51,527 nucleotides of DNA, from positions 1 to 51,527 of the forward strand of contig DATNFP010000021.1 of the NCBI GenBank assembly GCA_035606335.1, given 5' to 3'. The DNA is from DATNFP01 sp035606335 (GTDB taxonomy: Bacteria > Bacteroidota > Bacteroidia > Chitinophagales > Chitinophagaceae). Below, one piece after another: positions 25,713-34,063 of the stretch (its first letter is position 1; every line of letters begins with the position of its first letter). The translations under genes were made by a program, and so were the position numbers. The notes under the pieces were generated by a model. The model ran no database searches, was not told the DNA's origin, and was given only the letters and a program-made list of their open reading frames with translations.

Positions 25713-28700
25713 ATGAATTATCGCAAAATGAATAACCTGGCGGGATGGATCGCCGGAGGCATTACCTACATAGTCTATCTACTAACAATGGAGCAAACTG
25801 TTAGCTTCTGGGATTGTGGTGAGTTTCTTTCCTGTGCCTATAAACTAGAAGTAGGACACTCTCCTGGTGCCCCATTTTTTATGATGGTACAAAGAATGTT
25901 CGGACTTCTGGCTGGAAATCATCTCGATAAGGTTGCTTTATTTATCAACTCGGAATCTGCACTGATGGGAGGACTAACTATCCTCTTCCTGTTTTGGTCT
26001 ATTACCCACATGGCTAAAAAGCTTATTGTGCCTAAAGGACAGGAACCAGATTCCAAACAAATATTACTCATTTTAGGAGCAGGTATGGTAGGCGGCCTTG
26101 CTTATACTTTCTCTGATACTTTCTGGTTCTCTACTGTGGAAGCGGAAGTATATGCAACTTCTGCATTTTTCACAGCCATCACCTTCTGGGCTATGCTGAA
26201 ATGGGAAAACGTTGCAGATGAAAAACACGCTGACCGCTGGATCATATTGATAGCTTTCCTGATCGGTATATCAGTATGCGTGCACTTGCTAAACTTACTT
26301 AGTATCCCGTCGCTGGCGATGATCTATTATTTCAGAAGGTATAAAGTGACCTATGTGGGCACGCTTGTCGCTTTCATTGTAGGATGCGTACTGCTTGCAT
26401 TCGTTCAATTTGGAATAATACAATACATTCCACTTCTTGCATCTAAGTTTGATATTTTCTTTAGCAACAATTTAGGGCTACCCTTCGACACAGGTTCTAT
26501 AACATTCCTTATAGTACTCTGCGCTGTCTTAGTATGGCTGTTAATCCTTGCAAAAAGGAAAAAGCTGTACCTGCTACATACTGGCATTCTCTGCATTATG
26601 TTCATCATCATCGGCTACTCAAGCTATATAGTGCCTGTGATACGCTCGAGAGCTGATGTACCTATTGACATGACGAATCCGGATAATGCTATAACGCTAC
26701 TCTCTTATGTAAACCGCGAACAGTTTGGAGAACAACCAATATTATTTGGGCCTGATTTTGATACACAACCAACCGGCGTAAAAAACAAAGGCTCAATATA
26801 TAGCCAAACAAAAAAGAATGGTAAAGATTATTATGAAACAGTTGGGAAAAAATTAGAACCTATCTACGATGCAAGTACTGAACGTTTCTTCCCACGCATC
26901 TGGGACAATAATGACCAATCTCACATACAATTTTATAGGAACTATTTAGGAATTACCAATGGAGAGTCTCCCACATCAGCTGATAATATGAAATACTTTT
27001 TCGGGTATCAGATTGACTGGATGTGGTGGCGCTACTTTATGTGGAACTATGCAGGGAGACAAAATGATATGGAAGGCCAGGGCGAAGCGAAAAATGGCAA
27101 CTGGATATCAGGCATCAAATTCCTGGATAAGATGCGCGTGGGTGATATAGACGCTATGAGTAATGGCTATCGTGATAACCCGGCACGCAATCAACTATAC
27201 TTCCTGCCATTCATCCTTGGTCTGTTAGGTCTGGTTTTCCAATTTAACCGCAACAGAAAAGATGGCTTAGTAGTCCTGATCCTGTTTTTCTTCACGGGAG
27301 CAGCTACCGCTATATACCTGAATATGCCACCACTACAACCACGTGAGCGTGACTACGCATTTCAGGGATGCACCTATGCCTTTGCCATGTGGATAGGTAT
27401 TGGTGTGCTAATGGTGCAGCAATGGCTGCAACGAACGGCAAAAGGAAAAATGTCGGTATACCTGGCAATCATCTTATGCCTTGTATTAGTGCCTGGCTTA
27501 ATGGCAAAAGAAGAGTGGAATGACCATGACCGCTCAAGGAAATCGCTAGCAAGGGCTACAGCATATAATACACTTATGTCATGCGCACCTAATGCAGTAC
27601 TCTTTACTTATGGTGATAATGATACCTATCCGGTATGGTATCTGCAGGAAGTGGAGCATATACGACCTGATGTCAGAATCATCAATATGAGCTTATTGGG
27701 AATAGATTGGTATATAGACCAGCTAAACTACATGATAAATGACGCAGATGCTGTGCCAATGATATGGAAAAAGGATGATTATGTAGGCGACCATCATAAC
27801 TATGTCCGTTATTTCAGTAATCCTCAAATACCACAAGACAAGTATTTCAATATTGAAGAAATATGCAAATTCATGTCGAGCAACGATCCCCAGAATAAAT
27901 TGCAAACCAATACAGGGGATATGGAAAACTACATGCCATCAAAAAAGCTATTTGTACCCACACTTAGCAAAGGTGAACTAGTGAAGGATGGCCTGGTAAA
28001 TGCTGCAGATACAGCCCATATAACTACAGAAATGAAATTTACGTTCCCCAAAGATGTGGCTTATAAGGACGATATCGCAACCCTGAATATTATTGCAGCA
28101 GTTGCAAAACAAGGATGGAAAAGACCTCTATATTTTGATGGCGGTCTGCCGGGCGATAACTATATAGGCCTGGGTGATTACATGAAACTGGAAGGTGTTG
28201 TTTATCGCTTATTGCCATATAAAACGACTGATTCTGTGAAACCAAATGGGGGGGACATAGGCTCTGTAAATCTTGATAAGAGCTATGACCTGTTCATGAA
28301 TAAATATATATGGGGCGGCGCGGATAGAAACGATGTGTACTTTGATGAAAAGAACCGTATCATGTTTGCTGCATATCGCCTGAACTCAGCAAGAATAGCA
28401 AATGAACTGACTGCTGCCGGCCGGAAAGCAGATGCTGTAAAATTGCTGGATAAAGTAGTAAATAGCATTACAGAACGTTCCTATTTCTACGATTATATCG
28501 TTTACTTTATGACTGCCGCTTATTATAATGCAGGGGATGTAAAAGGTGCCCATAATTTATCTTCAAAACTGGTGAGAAATTGTGAAGATGATATTAATTG
28601 GATCACAACACTTTCTGATGACCAAAAAGATCCGGAAGCAGGCGATGCGCAACGTGATTTAGCTATCATTAACATGATTGGCAACACTGCTCAATCAGCA

Positions 28701-28799
28701 GGAGATACTACTGCGGCACGTAATCTGAATAAAAAGCTACAGTTGCTACTGCAAAAGGTGGGACCACTTGTAAATAGAGGCCAACAACAGCAGCAATAA
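25713..28799 (+). CDS. DUF2723 integral-membrane glycosyltransferase-like protein
   Basis: 1028 aa. The N-terminal half has about 11-13 transmembrane helices, with the family signature LTMEQTVSFWDCGEF and an invariant-looking GHSPGAPFF at residues about 25-55, and further DUF2723 blocks at NMPPLQPRERDYAF and GDNDTYPVWYLQE. The C-terminal 400 residues are soluble, with helical TPR-like repeats near the end (ADAVKLLDKVVNSITERSYFYD). DUF2723 is a GT-C glycosyltransferase family that includes animal TMEM260, a protein O-mannosyltransferase. In Bacteroidota a role in envelope protein glycosylation is likely, but the substrate is unproven. Single gene with its own promoter and terminator. Confidence 0.9.
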   Translation: MNYRKMNNLAGWIAGGITYIVYLLTMEQTVSFWDCGEFLSCAYKLEVGHSPGAPFFMMVQRMFGLLAGNHLDKVALFINSESALMGGLTILFLFWSITHMAKKLIVPKGQEPDSKQILLILGAGMVGGLAYTFSDTFWFSTVEAEVYATSAFFTAITFWAMLKWENVADEKHADRWIILIAFLIGISVCVHLLNLLSIPSLAMIYYFRRYKVTYVGTLVAFIVGCVLLAFVQFGIIQYIPLLASKFDIFFSNNLGLPFDTGSITFLIVLCAVLVWLLILAKRKKLYLLHTGILCIMFIIIGYSSYIVPVIRSRADVPIDMTNPDNAITLLSYVNREQFGEQPILFGPDFDTQPTGVKNKGSIYSQTKKNGKDYYETVGKKLEPIYDASTERFFPRIWDNNDQSHIQFYRNYLGITNGESPTSADNMKYFFGYQIDWMWWRYFMWNYAGRQNDMEGQGEAKNGNWISGIKFLDKMRVGDIDAMSNGYRDNPARNQLYFLPFILGLLGLVFQFNRNRKDGLVVLILFFFTGAATAIYLNMPPLQPRERDYAFQGCTYAFAMWIGIGVLMVQQWLQRTAKGKMSVYLAIILCLVLVPGLMAKEEWNDHDRSRKSLARATAYNTLMSCAPNAVLFTYGDNDTYPVWYLQEVEHIRPDVRIINMSLLGIDWYIDQLNYMINDADAVPMIWKKDDYVGDHHNYVRYFSNPQIPQDKYFNIEEICKFMSSNDPQNKLQTNTGDMENYMPSKKLFVPTLSKGELVKDGLVNAADTAHITTEMKFTFPKDVAYKDDIATLNIIAAVAKQGWKRPLYFDGGLPGDNYIGLGDYMKLEGVVYRLLPYKTTDSVKPNGGDIGSVNLDKSYDLFMNKYIWGGADRNDVYFDEKNRIMFAAYRLNSARIANELTAAGRKADAVKLLDKVVNSITERSYFYDYIVYFMTAAYYNAGDVKGAHNLSSKLVRNCEDDINWITTLSDDQKDPEAGDAQRDLAIINMIGNTAQSAGDTTAARNLNKKLQLLLQKVGPLVNRGQQQQQ

Positions 28800-28820
28800 T
28801 AAATTAATATTGATACCGGA

Positions 28821-28850
28821 AGAACCCTCCTGACCAGGAGGGTTCTTTTT
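28821..28850 (+). terminator. strong intrinsic terminator after the DUF2723 gene
   Basis: AGAACCCTCCTG (28821-28832) pairs perfectly with CAGGAGGGTTCT (28835-28846), followed by five T. In practice a 10-bp stem with a hexaloop. Confidence 0.93.
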
Positions 28851-28864
28851 AAAACCCATATTTA

Positions 28865-29539
28865 ATGAAGAATAAAATTTTATTAATAGCCATAGCAACC
28901 TCACTTATTTCAAACATCACAGTTGTACAAGCGCAACTTTTCAAAAAAAGGCTTAAGGATGAAAATCCTCCCAAAGCGATATTAGTACAACTAAATACCG
29001 AATCCAATAAAATAAATTATTTCTTAAACCATAACAAACCTGAGGAAGCGGATAGGATAAAAAACGAGGCAGCAAAAATATCGATTGCTGCAAGAAATGA
29101 TTTTAAAGCTCACTTTTCGTTTTGTCCTGTTTACTTTTTTGCAGATACAAACTACAATCTAATCAAAGCAAGAAAATTTAACGGGGTATTATTAAATTCA
29201 GATGGCTCAATAGCTCATGATATCGCTATTACATCTAATGATACGTGCTATTACATAGCTATTTTTGGTCACGCTCAGAGTGAAGTTCGCCCTACGCACA
29301 CTAATAATAAGGTGGAACAAGATCCGACCTATCTTTTAGGAAGGGGATTAGTAATTCTAAATTATAGATTTGAACAGCTACCTCCTACAGAATTTCATTA
29401 TGTTTACAAAATGGACTATTATGATTTATTTGCAAAACCAGATCCCAGGTATTCCTATAAATCTAAAAAGTATGACATGGAATACTATCCGTCAGCCAAC
29501 AGACTCAATAACCATATTATTAATTACTTCAATAGGTAA
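28865..29539 (+). CDS. secreted protein of unknown function, tandem paralogue A
   Basis: 224 aa with signal peptide MKNKILLIAIATSLISNITVVQAQ. The mature domain has PPKAILVQLNTESNKI, ARNDFKAHFSFCPVYFFADTNYNLIK, a central NNKVEQDP(T/S)YL block and DPRYSYKSKKYDMEYYPSA near the end. I recognise no named family. The gene 100 bp downstream encodes a colinear paralogue, about 60% identical by eye over the mature domain without gaps. Both start with a short leader containing T-run plus AAAACC, so the duplicated unit includes the 5' region. Location is periplasm or outer membrane. Confidence 0.85.
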   Translation: MKNKILLIAIATSLISNITVVQAQLFKKRLKDENPPKAILVQLNTESNKINYFLNHNKPEEADRIKNEAAKISIAARNDFKAHFSFCPVYFFADTNYNLIKARKFNGVLLNSDGSIAHDIAITSNDTCYYIAIFGHAQSEVRPTHTNNKVEQDPTYLLGRGLVILNYRFEQLPPTEFHYVYKMDYYDLFAKPDPRYSYKSKKYDMEYYPSANRLNNHIINYFNR

Positions 29540-29641
29540 ATAAAACCCATCATTAATAATAACAAAGTATTTGCAATAAAGGATTGCCCTTCCGGTTATA
29601 GCCATGGAGAGTAATCTTTTTTAAAACCATAATTTTATAAT

Positions 29642-30346
29642 ATGGATGACAAATACTTTATTAAGACAATAACTGTTTTGATCTGTTTCATTTCGTGTGC
29701 GTTTATTACAGATGCACAGGTTACAAAAGTGAGATCGGGCAAAAATGAAATGCCACCCAAAGCTATATTGGTACAGATAAATACAGAATCCAATAAAATA
29801 AAGTATCTACTGGATCATGGTATGACAGAAGATGCAGATGAAGTGAAAAATGATGTTGAAAAGGTTACTGAAGCAACAAGAAATGATTTTAAAGCTAATT
29901 TTTCTTTTTGTACGGTATACTTTTTTGCGGATACAAATATGAATTTGATCAAAGAAAAAAAGTTTGATGAAGTTTTATTCAATAATGATGGCTCAATTGC
30001 GAAAAACATCGTGATTACTCCTGCTGATACCAATTATTATATAGCTATGTACGGACATGCGTATAGCAATCCAGGAGTAACGCATGCAAATAACCAGGTA
30101 CAAAAAGATCCAAGTTATCTTTATGGTAAAGGGTTGGTAATGCTCAATTACCAATTTAAACAACTGCCGCCCAACACTTTTCATTACCTTTTTAAATTTG
30201 ACTACTTTGATTTTTTTGTAAAAAGAGATCCCAGATATTCATATAGCTCTAAAAGATTTGATATAGAATATTATCAGTCGGCAAAAAGACTCAATAAATT
30301 AATAACTGAATATTTTAGTACACCACATAATACCTATTCTAAATGA
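29642..30346 (+). CDS. secreted protein of unknown function, tandem paralogue B
   Basis: 234 aa. Signal-like N-terminus (TITVLICFISCAFITDAQ), then the same domain as paralogue A: PPKAILVQINTESNKI, TRNDFKANFSFCTVYFFADT, NNQVQKDPSYL, DPRYSYSSKRFDIEYYQSA. Differences cluster in the helical region after the first block. The leader keeps TTTTTTAAAACCATAATTTTATAAT before the ATG. Its last 13 bases overlap the end of the convergent gene at 30334-31968. Function unknown. Confidence 0.85.
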   Translation: MDDKYFIKTITVLICFISCAFITDAQVTKVRSGKNEMPPKAILVQINTESNKIKYLLDHGMTEDADEVKNDVEKVTEATRNDFKANFSFCTVYFFADTNMNLIKEKKFDEVLFNNDGSIAKNIVITPADTNYYIAMYGHAYSNPGVTHANNQVQKDPSYLYGKGLVMLNYQFKQLPPNTFHYLFKFDYFDFFVKRDPRYSYSSKRFDIEYYQSAKRLNKLITEYFSTPHNTYSK

Positions 30347-31968
30347 CACCATGCTACATTGGTAGTAAATTCTTTGCCCCTCCTGTGGAGCATTAATGTA
30401 ACATAGGTACCGGATTCCTGATCGTAATCTGCACTTTCCAAAAGATTGCTTTTTGATTCATCTCCTGAATTTGTGCTAAATAAATAATATTTTTTCACTA
30501 CACGATCCTGATCCATTTTATAATAAAATGCGTCTGTATAAAAAAATGCTTTCTTATAATCGTAATCTGATACATAAGCACCTGGGCTATCTATTGTATT
30601 GTTATAATTTTTTGCAAAGTCGTTGTAAAATATGTAGTAGCGATCATTGTTGTTATAACACGTTATTGACGCAAATTGGTCCTGGAAATTTAAAGTAGGG
30701 TTTCGCCTGAATAAATATTTAGAAACGCCCCTATCTGAAATTTCTGTAGGACTTAGAAGGCCATTTATAATCTGTGTTTTAGGTAATGCTATACCCCAGC
30801 TCTCTCCGCCAGTATCATCGTATTGTGTGATACCAATGGCACCAAGATCAGTTACCCGGGATGAAGATTGGATATTTATGTTAGTATTGCGAGCATACTC
30901 TTCGTATATAACAGTAGTTAGCCCCACTGCATTTGTAAACATTTTTACCGGGATGCCTGCAAAAGAACTATAGGGAACGTTGAAATGTCGGATGTAATCA
31001 TTTATCTTATTATTCACCAACATTGAGGCTCGTATATTTAAATTAGTGGAGTCGAAAATAAAAAGATAAGGATTCAGGAAACGAAGTAAATTCATATTCC
31101 CATCCTGAAATAATGTTTCCTGACTCGAAGCCTCTAGTAAAAGATTAAGATGTCGGTGAGCTGAATCTACTGTGAAATTTGTGTAGTAGGGAATTATATC
31201 ATCCGGTATATCCGATGCAACAGTAAGGAACCGATCACGACTTTTAGGCAGGTATGCAAATACCAGACGACGGGAGTAAATAGAAGTAAGATAAGAAGCC
31301 CGATTCGCCTTTAAATTGGCCAAACATAATGTAATACACGCTGTTCCATCGGTAGCAATATTAACGTCTTCCAATGTAAGATATTCAAACCCATCTATGT
31401 TAATATTGAGCGGGATATCCCTAACCATTTCATTTTTCTCATTGTACTGTAACAGCTCTATTTTAGATGAAGGATGTCTTTTGACGTCTCTATAGCAAAA
31501 AATAGAATAATTGTCTGAATTCTGGTCTTTTAAAACGTAGCATTGAGTGATATTACCTAAACTGGTGGACTGAACAATAATTTTCTCTTCGATCAAGCTG
31601 GCATTTGTTGCATCTATTCTTAATCTTATCAAAGATTGTCGATTATCTACTGCCTGTTCAATAAATAATACTGCTTCATTGTTTACTTCGAATATGCCTT
31701 TTATTTCGGAGCGGTCGAGCGCATTAATGTCCAGAATTTTGCAAATGTGCTTTTCACTGGCAATTTCTTTGTGTGATTTGTCGAACACTTTAACCACAAT
31801 GCCTTTCCTTGGCTCAAAATGAAAAAGCATTGTGTTGCCATTTTTCATTAGTAGCAATTTGTTCCAGCCTTCTAAAGGAATACTAACTGATGCACTTGTA
31901 TCGTAATTAGTTTGAGAGAAAGATGAAAAAGACAAGAAAGACAATAGTAAGGTTATGATATATTTCAT
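30334..31968 (-). CDS. large secreted protein of unknown function
   Basis: 544 aa from an ATG at 31968, chosen because it starts a signal peptide (MKYIITLLLSFLSFSSFSQ). The mature part is beta-rich, with repeated strands ending in hydrophobic/aromatic residues and motifs such as NGNTMLFHFEPRKGIVVKVF, DGTACITLCLA and NNDRYYIFYNDFAKNY, compatible with a propeller-like fold (inference). No family is recognised. It has no C-terminal sorting domain of the type IX kind that I can see. The 3' end overlaps paralogue B by 13 bases on the opposite strand. Confidence 0.75.
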   Translation of the reverse strand: MKYIITLLLSFLSFSSFSQTNYDTSASVSIPLEGWNKLLLMKNGNTMLFHFEPRKGIVVKVFDKSHKEIASEKHICKILDINALDRSEIKGIFEVNNEAVLFIEQAVDNRQSLIRLRIDATNASLIEEKIIVQSTSLGNITQCYVLKDQNSDNYSIFCYRDVKRHPSSKIELLQYNEKNEMVRDIPLNINIDGFEYLTLEDVNIATDGTACITLCLANLKANRASYLTSIYSRRLVFAYLPKSRDRFLTVASDIPDDIIPYYTNFTVDSAHRHLNLLLEASSQETLFQDGNMNLLRFLNPYLFIFDSTNLNIRASMLVNNKINDYIRHFNVPYSSFAGIPVKMFTNAVGLTTVIYEEYARNTNINIQSSSRVTDLGAIGITQYDDTGGESWGIALPKTQIINGLLSPTEISDRGVSKYLFRRNPTLNFQDQFASITCYNNNDRYYIFYNDFAKNYNNTIDSPGAYVSDYDYKKAFFYTDAFYYKMDQDRVVKKYYLFSTNSGDESKSNLLESADYDQESGTYVTLMLHRRGKEFTTNVAWCHLE

Positions 31969-32041
31969 ATTATATAGGTTTGGCATTAAATATCTATCTT
32001 AAATGTAATAATAAGAGTTGTTAAATGAAACCCAAAACCTG

Positions 32042-32926
32042 CTATGATGCCACACTAGACCTCGTGTATGCAATAAGTGCATCATAATATAAATCATAGC
32101 TTCCTGAAGATATGAATAAGTATAAATAGGGATCAACAAGCTCCAGTTCCATAAGTAGAAAAGTTTCATTAACGATTGTACCATCTACACGGATATACAA
32201 GCAGTTTTGGGCGAAGTTGTCAATGTATTTTTGAATAGAGAGTAATAGCTCTGCCGATGGTGTAAAAGGATGAATAGTCCCTCCGAGGTGCTCCTGGGTT
32301 CTAAAGTCTCCGGACTTAGGCCTTTTTATTACAGAATGACTAAATGCACCATTAAAAAACATGAATGAAACTTCACCCGATTGCTGAATTTCCTTTAAAA
32401 ACGGCTGCACCATGTAATCACCTTCTTTTAAAAGATCATTTATTAACGGGGTGAATTGTTCGGCTTCATCAACGCTTACAGCAAAGGTGTTTTTGGAGCT
32501 TGCACTAATACATGGCTTGACTACAATCTTTTCTGTATTTAATGAATAGAAACAATTTTTGAAATCTATGTTACTACCCTTTTCCAGATATATTGTTTCA
32601 ATAACGTTCAAGCCTGCATCAGCTATATCTTTCAGATAATGCTTATCTATATTCCATCTGATAGTATTTGTGGAATTTAACAACCGTACATTCAATGAAT
32701 CTAACTTATCAAGCCATGATCTGAATTGATCTATCTTCTCAACATAATCCCAAGGTGCTTTTAATATTACATTATCATAGCGCTCCCATTCTATCGTAGG
32801 ATCTGACCATACTTCTGAATGAACATCTACACCCTTTTCTTTTAGAAATTCAAAAAGCTCCTCATTCTCGAGATCTGCCAGACCGTATTCCCCTTTATTG
32901 CTATAACATACGTAGGCTGTTTTCAT
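32042..32926 (-). CDS. ATP-grasp ligase-like protein
   Basis: 294 aa. The fold resembles RimK/glutathione synthetase and DcsG-type ATP-grasp proteins: an N-terminal domain (residues 1-90, with VILKAPWDYVEKIDQFRSWL), then KIVVKPCISASSKNTF (ATP-binding Lys), GEVSFMFFNGAFSHSVIKRPK, the flexible FRTQEHLGG loop, and a metal-binding end YIRVDGTIVNETFLLMELELVDPYLY. ATP-grasp enzymes join a carboxylate to an amine or thiol through an acylphosphate. The substrate is unknown, and no peptide or amino-acid biosynthesis gene is adjacent. A tRNA-Cys with its own terminator lies upstream on the same strand. Confidence 0.85.
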   Translation of the reverse strand: MKTAYVCYSNKGEYGLADLENEELFEFLKEKGVDVHSEVWSDPTIEWERYDNVILKAPWDYVEKIDQFRSWLDKLDSLNVRLLNSTNTIRWNIDKHYLKDIADAGLNVIETIYLEKGSNIDFKNCFYSLNTEKIVVKPCISASSKNTFAVSVDEAEQFTPLINDLLKEGDYMVQPFLKEIQQSGEVSFMFFNGAFSHSVIKRPKSGDFRTQEHLGGTIHPFTPSAELLLSIQKYIDNFAQNCLYIRVDGTIVNETFLLMELELVDPYLYLFISSGSYDLYYDALIAYTRSSVAS

Positions 32927-32970
32927 GTTATTCTCTTACTTACAATTACAAATAGAAGTAAAATAATACA

Positions 32971-33002
32971 AAAAATAATGCCTTACTAACCAGTAAGGCA
33001 TT
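32971..33002 (-). terminator. intrinsic terminator of the tRNA-Cys gene
   Basis: 11-bp perfect stem AATGCCTTACT (32977-32987) with AGTAAGGCATT (32992-33002), loop AACC. Minus-strand transcripts run into TTATTTTTTG after it. Confidence 0.9.
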
Positions 33003-33013
33003 TAAATTTACTG

Positions 33014-33084
33014 AGGTCGAGAGCGGATTCGAACCGCTGTATAAGGTTTTGCAGACCTCTGCCTAGCCACTCGGCCACCCGACC
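33014..33084 (-). tRNA. tRNA-Cys (anticodon GCA)
   Basis: 71 nt cloverleaf. Acceptor GGTCGGG pairs with CTCGACC. The anticodon loop is CTGCAAA with GCA in the middle, and the T-arm is AGCGG-TTCGAAT-CCGCT. The discriminator is U, as expected for tRNA-Cys. CCA is not encoded. It has its own promoter and terminator, so it is a single-gene transcript. Confidence 0.97.
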
Positions 33085-33097
33085 TTTCCAAGGGATG

Positions 33098-33127
33098 CAA
33101 ATGTAGTAAAAAATCGTTTCTTTACAA
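33098..33127 (-). promoter_or_regulatory. promoter of tRNA-Cys
   Basis: On the minus strand TTG (33127-33125), an exact 19-base spacer and TACATTTG (33105-33098), a near-ideal Bacteroidota promoter 13 bases before the mature tRNA 5' end. Confidence 0.8.
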
Positions 33128-33143
33128 TTGTAAATTCAAAAAA

Positions 33144-34019
33144 ATGAATACTATTGGTGCTTCCGAATTAATTATTACCAATCGTGGCACTATTTACCAC
33201 CTCGACCTGACACCTGAACAGGTAGCAGATACAATCATTACTGTCGGCGACCCTGCACGGGTAGCAATAGTATCGCAATTTTTTGACAGGGTAGAACACA
33301 AAGTACAACATCGTGAATTCATCACTCATACAGGTTATTTAGGGAAAAAACGAATGACTGTGGTAAGCAGTGGTATTGGCCCTGATAATATTGATATTGT
33401 AATAAATGAGCTGGATGCTCTTGTGAATATTGATTTTAATACGCGACAAATAAAAGAGGTTAAAAAGTCAATTTCCATATTTCGCATGGGTACTTGCGGA
33501 GCATTACAAAATGATGTACCAGTGGATAGTATGGTGATATCATCTCACGCTATAGGCCTGGATAATTTGTTGCATTATTACAAGCTTGCCAACAATTCGG
33601 ATGAAATCTACATTCTGGACGAATTTCAAAAGCACACCGGCATGAATGGGAAACCCATCTGGCCATATATAGCAGAAGGAAGCATATCGTTACGCAAACA
33701 CTTTGGCAAAGAATATATACAAGGCATCACCGTTACATGCCCGGGATTTTATGGTCCACAAGGGCGTATATTAAGAGGAAATATTTCTTTTCCCAATCTT
33801 ATAGATTCATTAAGTTCATTCCAAAGCAGGAATACGAGAATCATTAATTTTGAAATGGAAACTTCTGCTATATATGGGCTGGGTAAAGTTCTTGGTCATT
33901 ATTGTTTGTCCATCAATACCGTTGTATTTAACCGTATTCAACAAAAAAATACGATGGATAAAGAAAGAGCTATAACCAATATGATAAAACACTCTTTAGA
34001 AATTATAGAAAAGATATAG
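33144..34019 (+). CDS. nucleoside phosphorylase (uridine/purine phosphorylase family)
   Basis: 291 aa PNP_UDP_1-fold protein. Motifs: ITVGDPARVAIVSQFF (phosphate-binding GDP..R), VVSSGIGPDNIDI, IFRMGTCGALQ, and NFEMETSAIYGLG, which holds the ribose-binding Glu-Met-Glu. It cleaves nucleosides with phosphate to base plus (deoxy)ribose-1-phosphate in salvage. A uridine phosphorylase-like specificity is plausible but not certain. Divergent from tRNA-Cys; the Lgt homologue follows 44 bp downstream on the same strand. Confidence 0.9.
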   Translation: MNTIGASELIITNRGTIYHLDLTPEQVADTIITVGDPARVAIVSQFFDRVEHKVQHREFITHTGYLGKKRMTVVSSGIGPDNIDIVINELDALVNIDFNTRQIKEVKKSISIFRMGTCGALQNDVPVDSMVISSHAIGLDNLLHYYKLANNSDEIYILDEFQKHTGMNGKPIWPYIAEGSISLRKHFGKEYIQGITVTCPGFYGPQGRILRGNISFPNLIDSLSSFQSRNTRIINFEMETSAIYGLGKVLGHYCLSINTVVFNRIQQKNTMDKERAITNMIKHSLEIIEKI

Positions 34020-34063
34020 CAGAAAGGTTTAAAACTATTCGCCCTACTCCTTACTTTTACACG

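Noticed and set aside
29580..29625. Terminator between the tandem paralogues
   Set aside because: Only a 4-bp GATT/AATC pairing before the T-run; not convincing.
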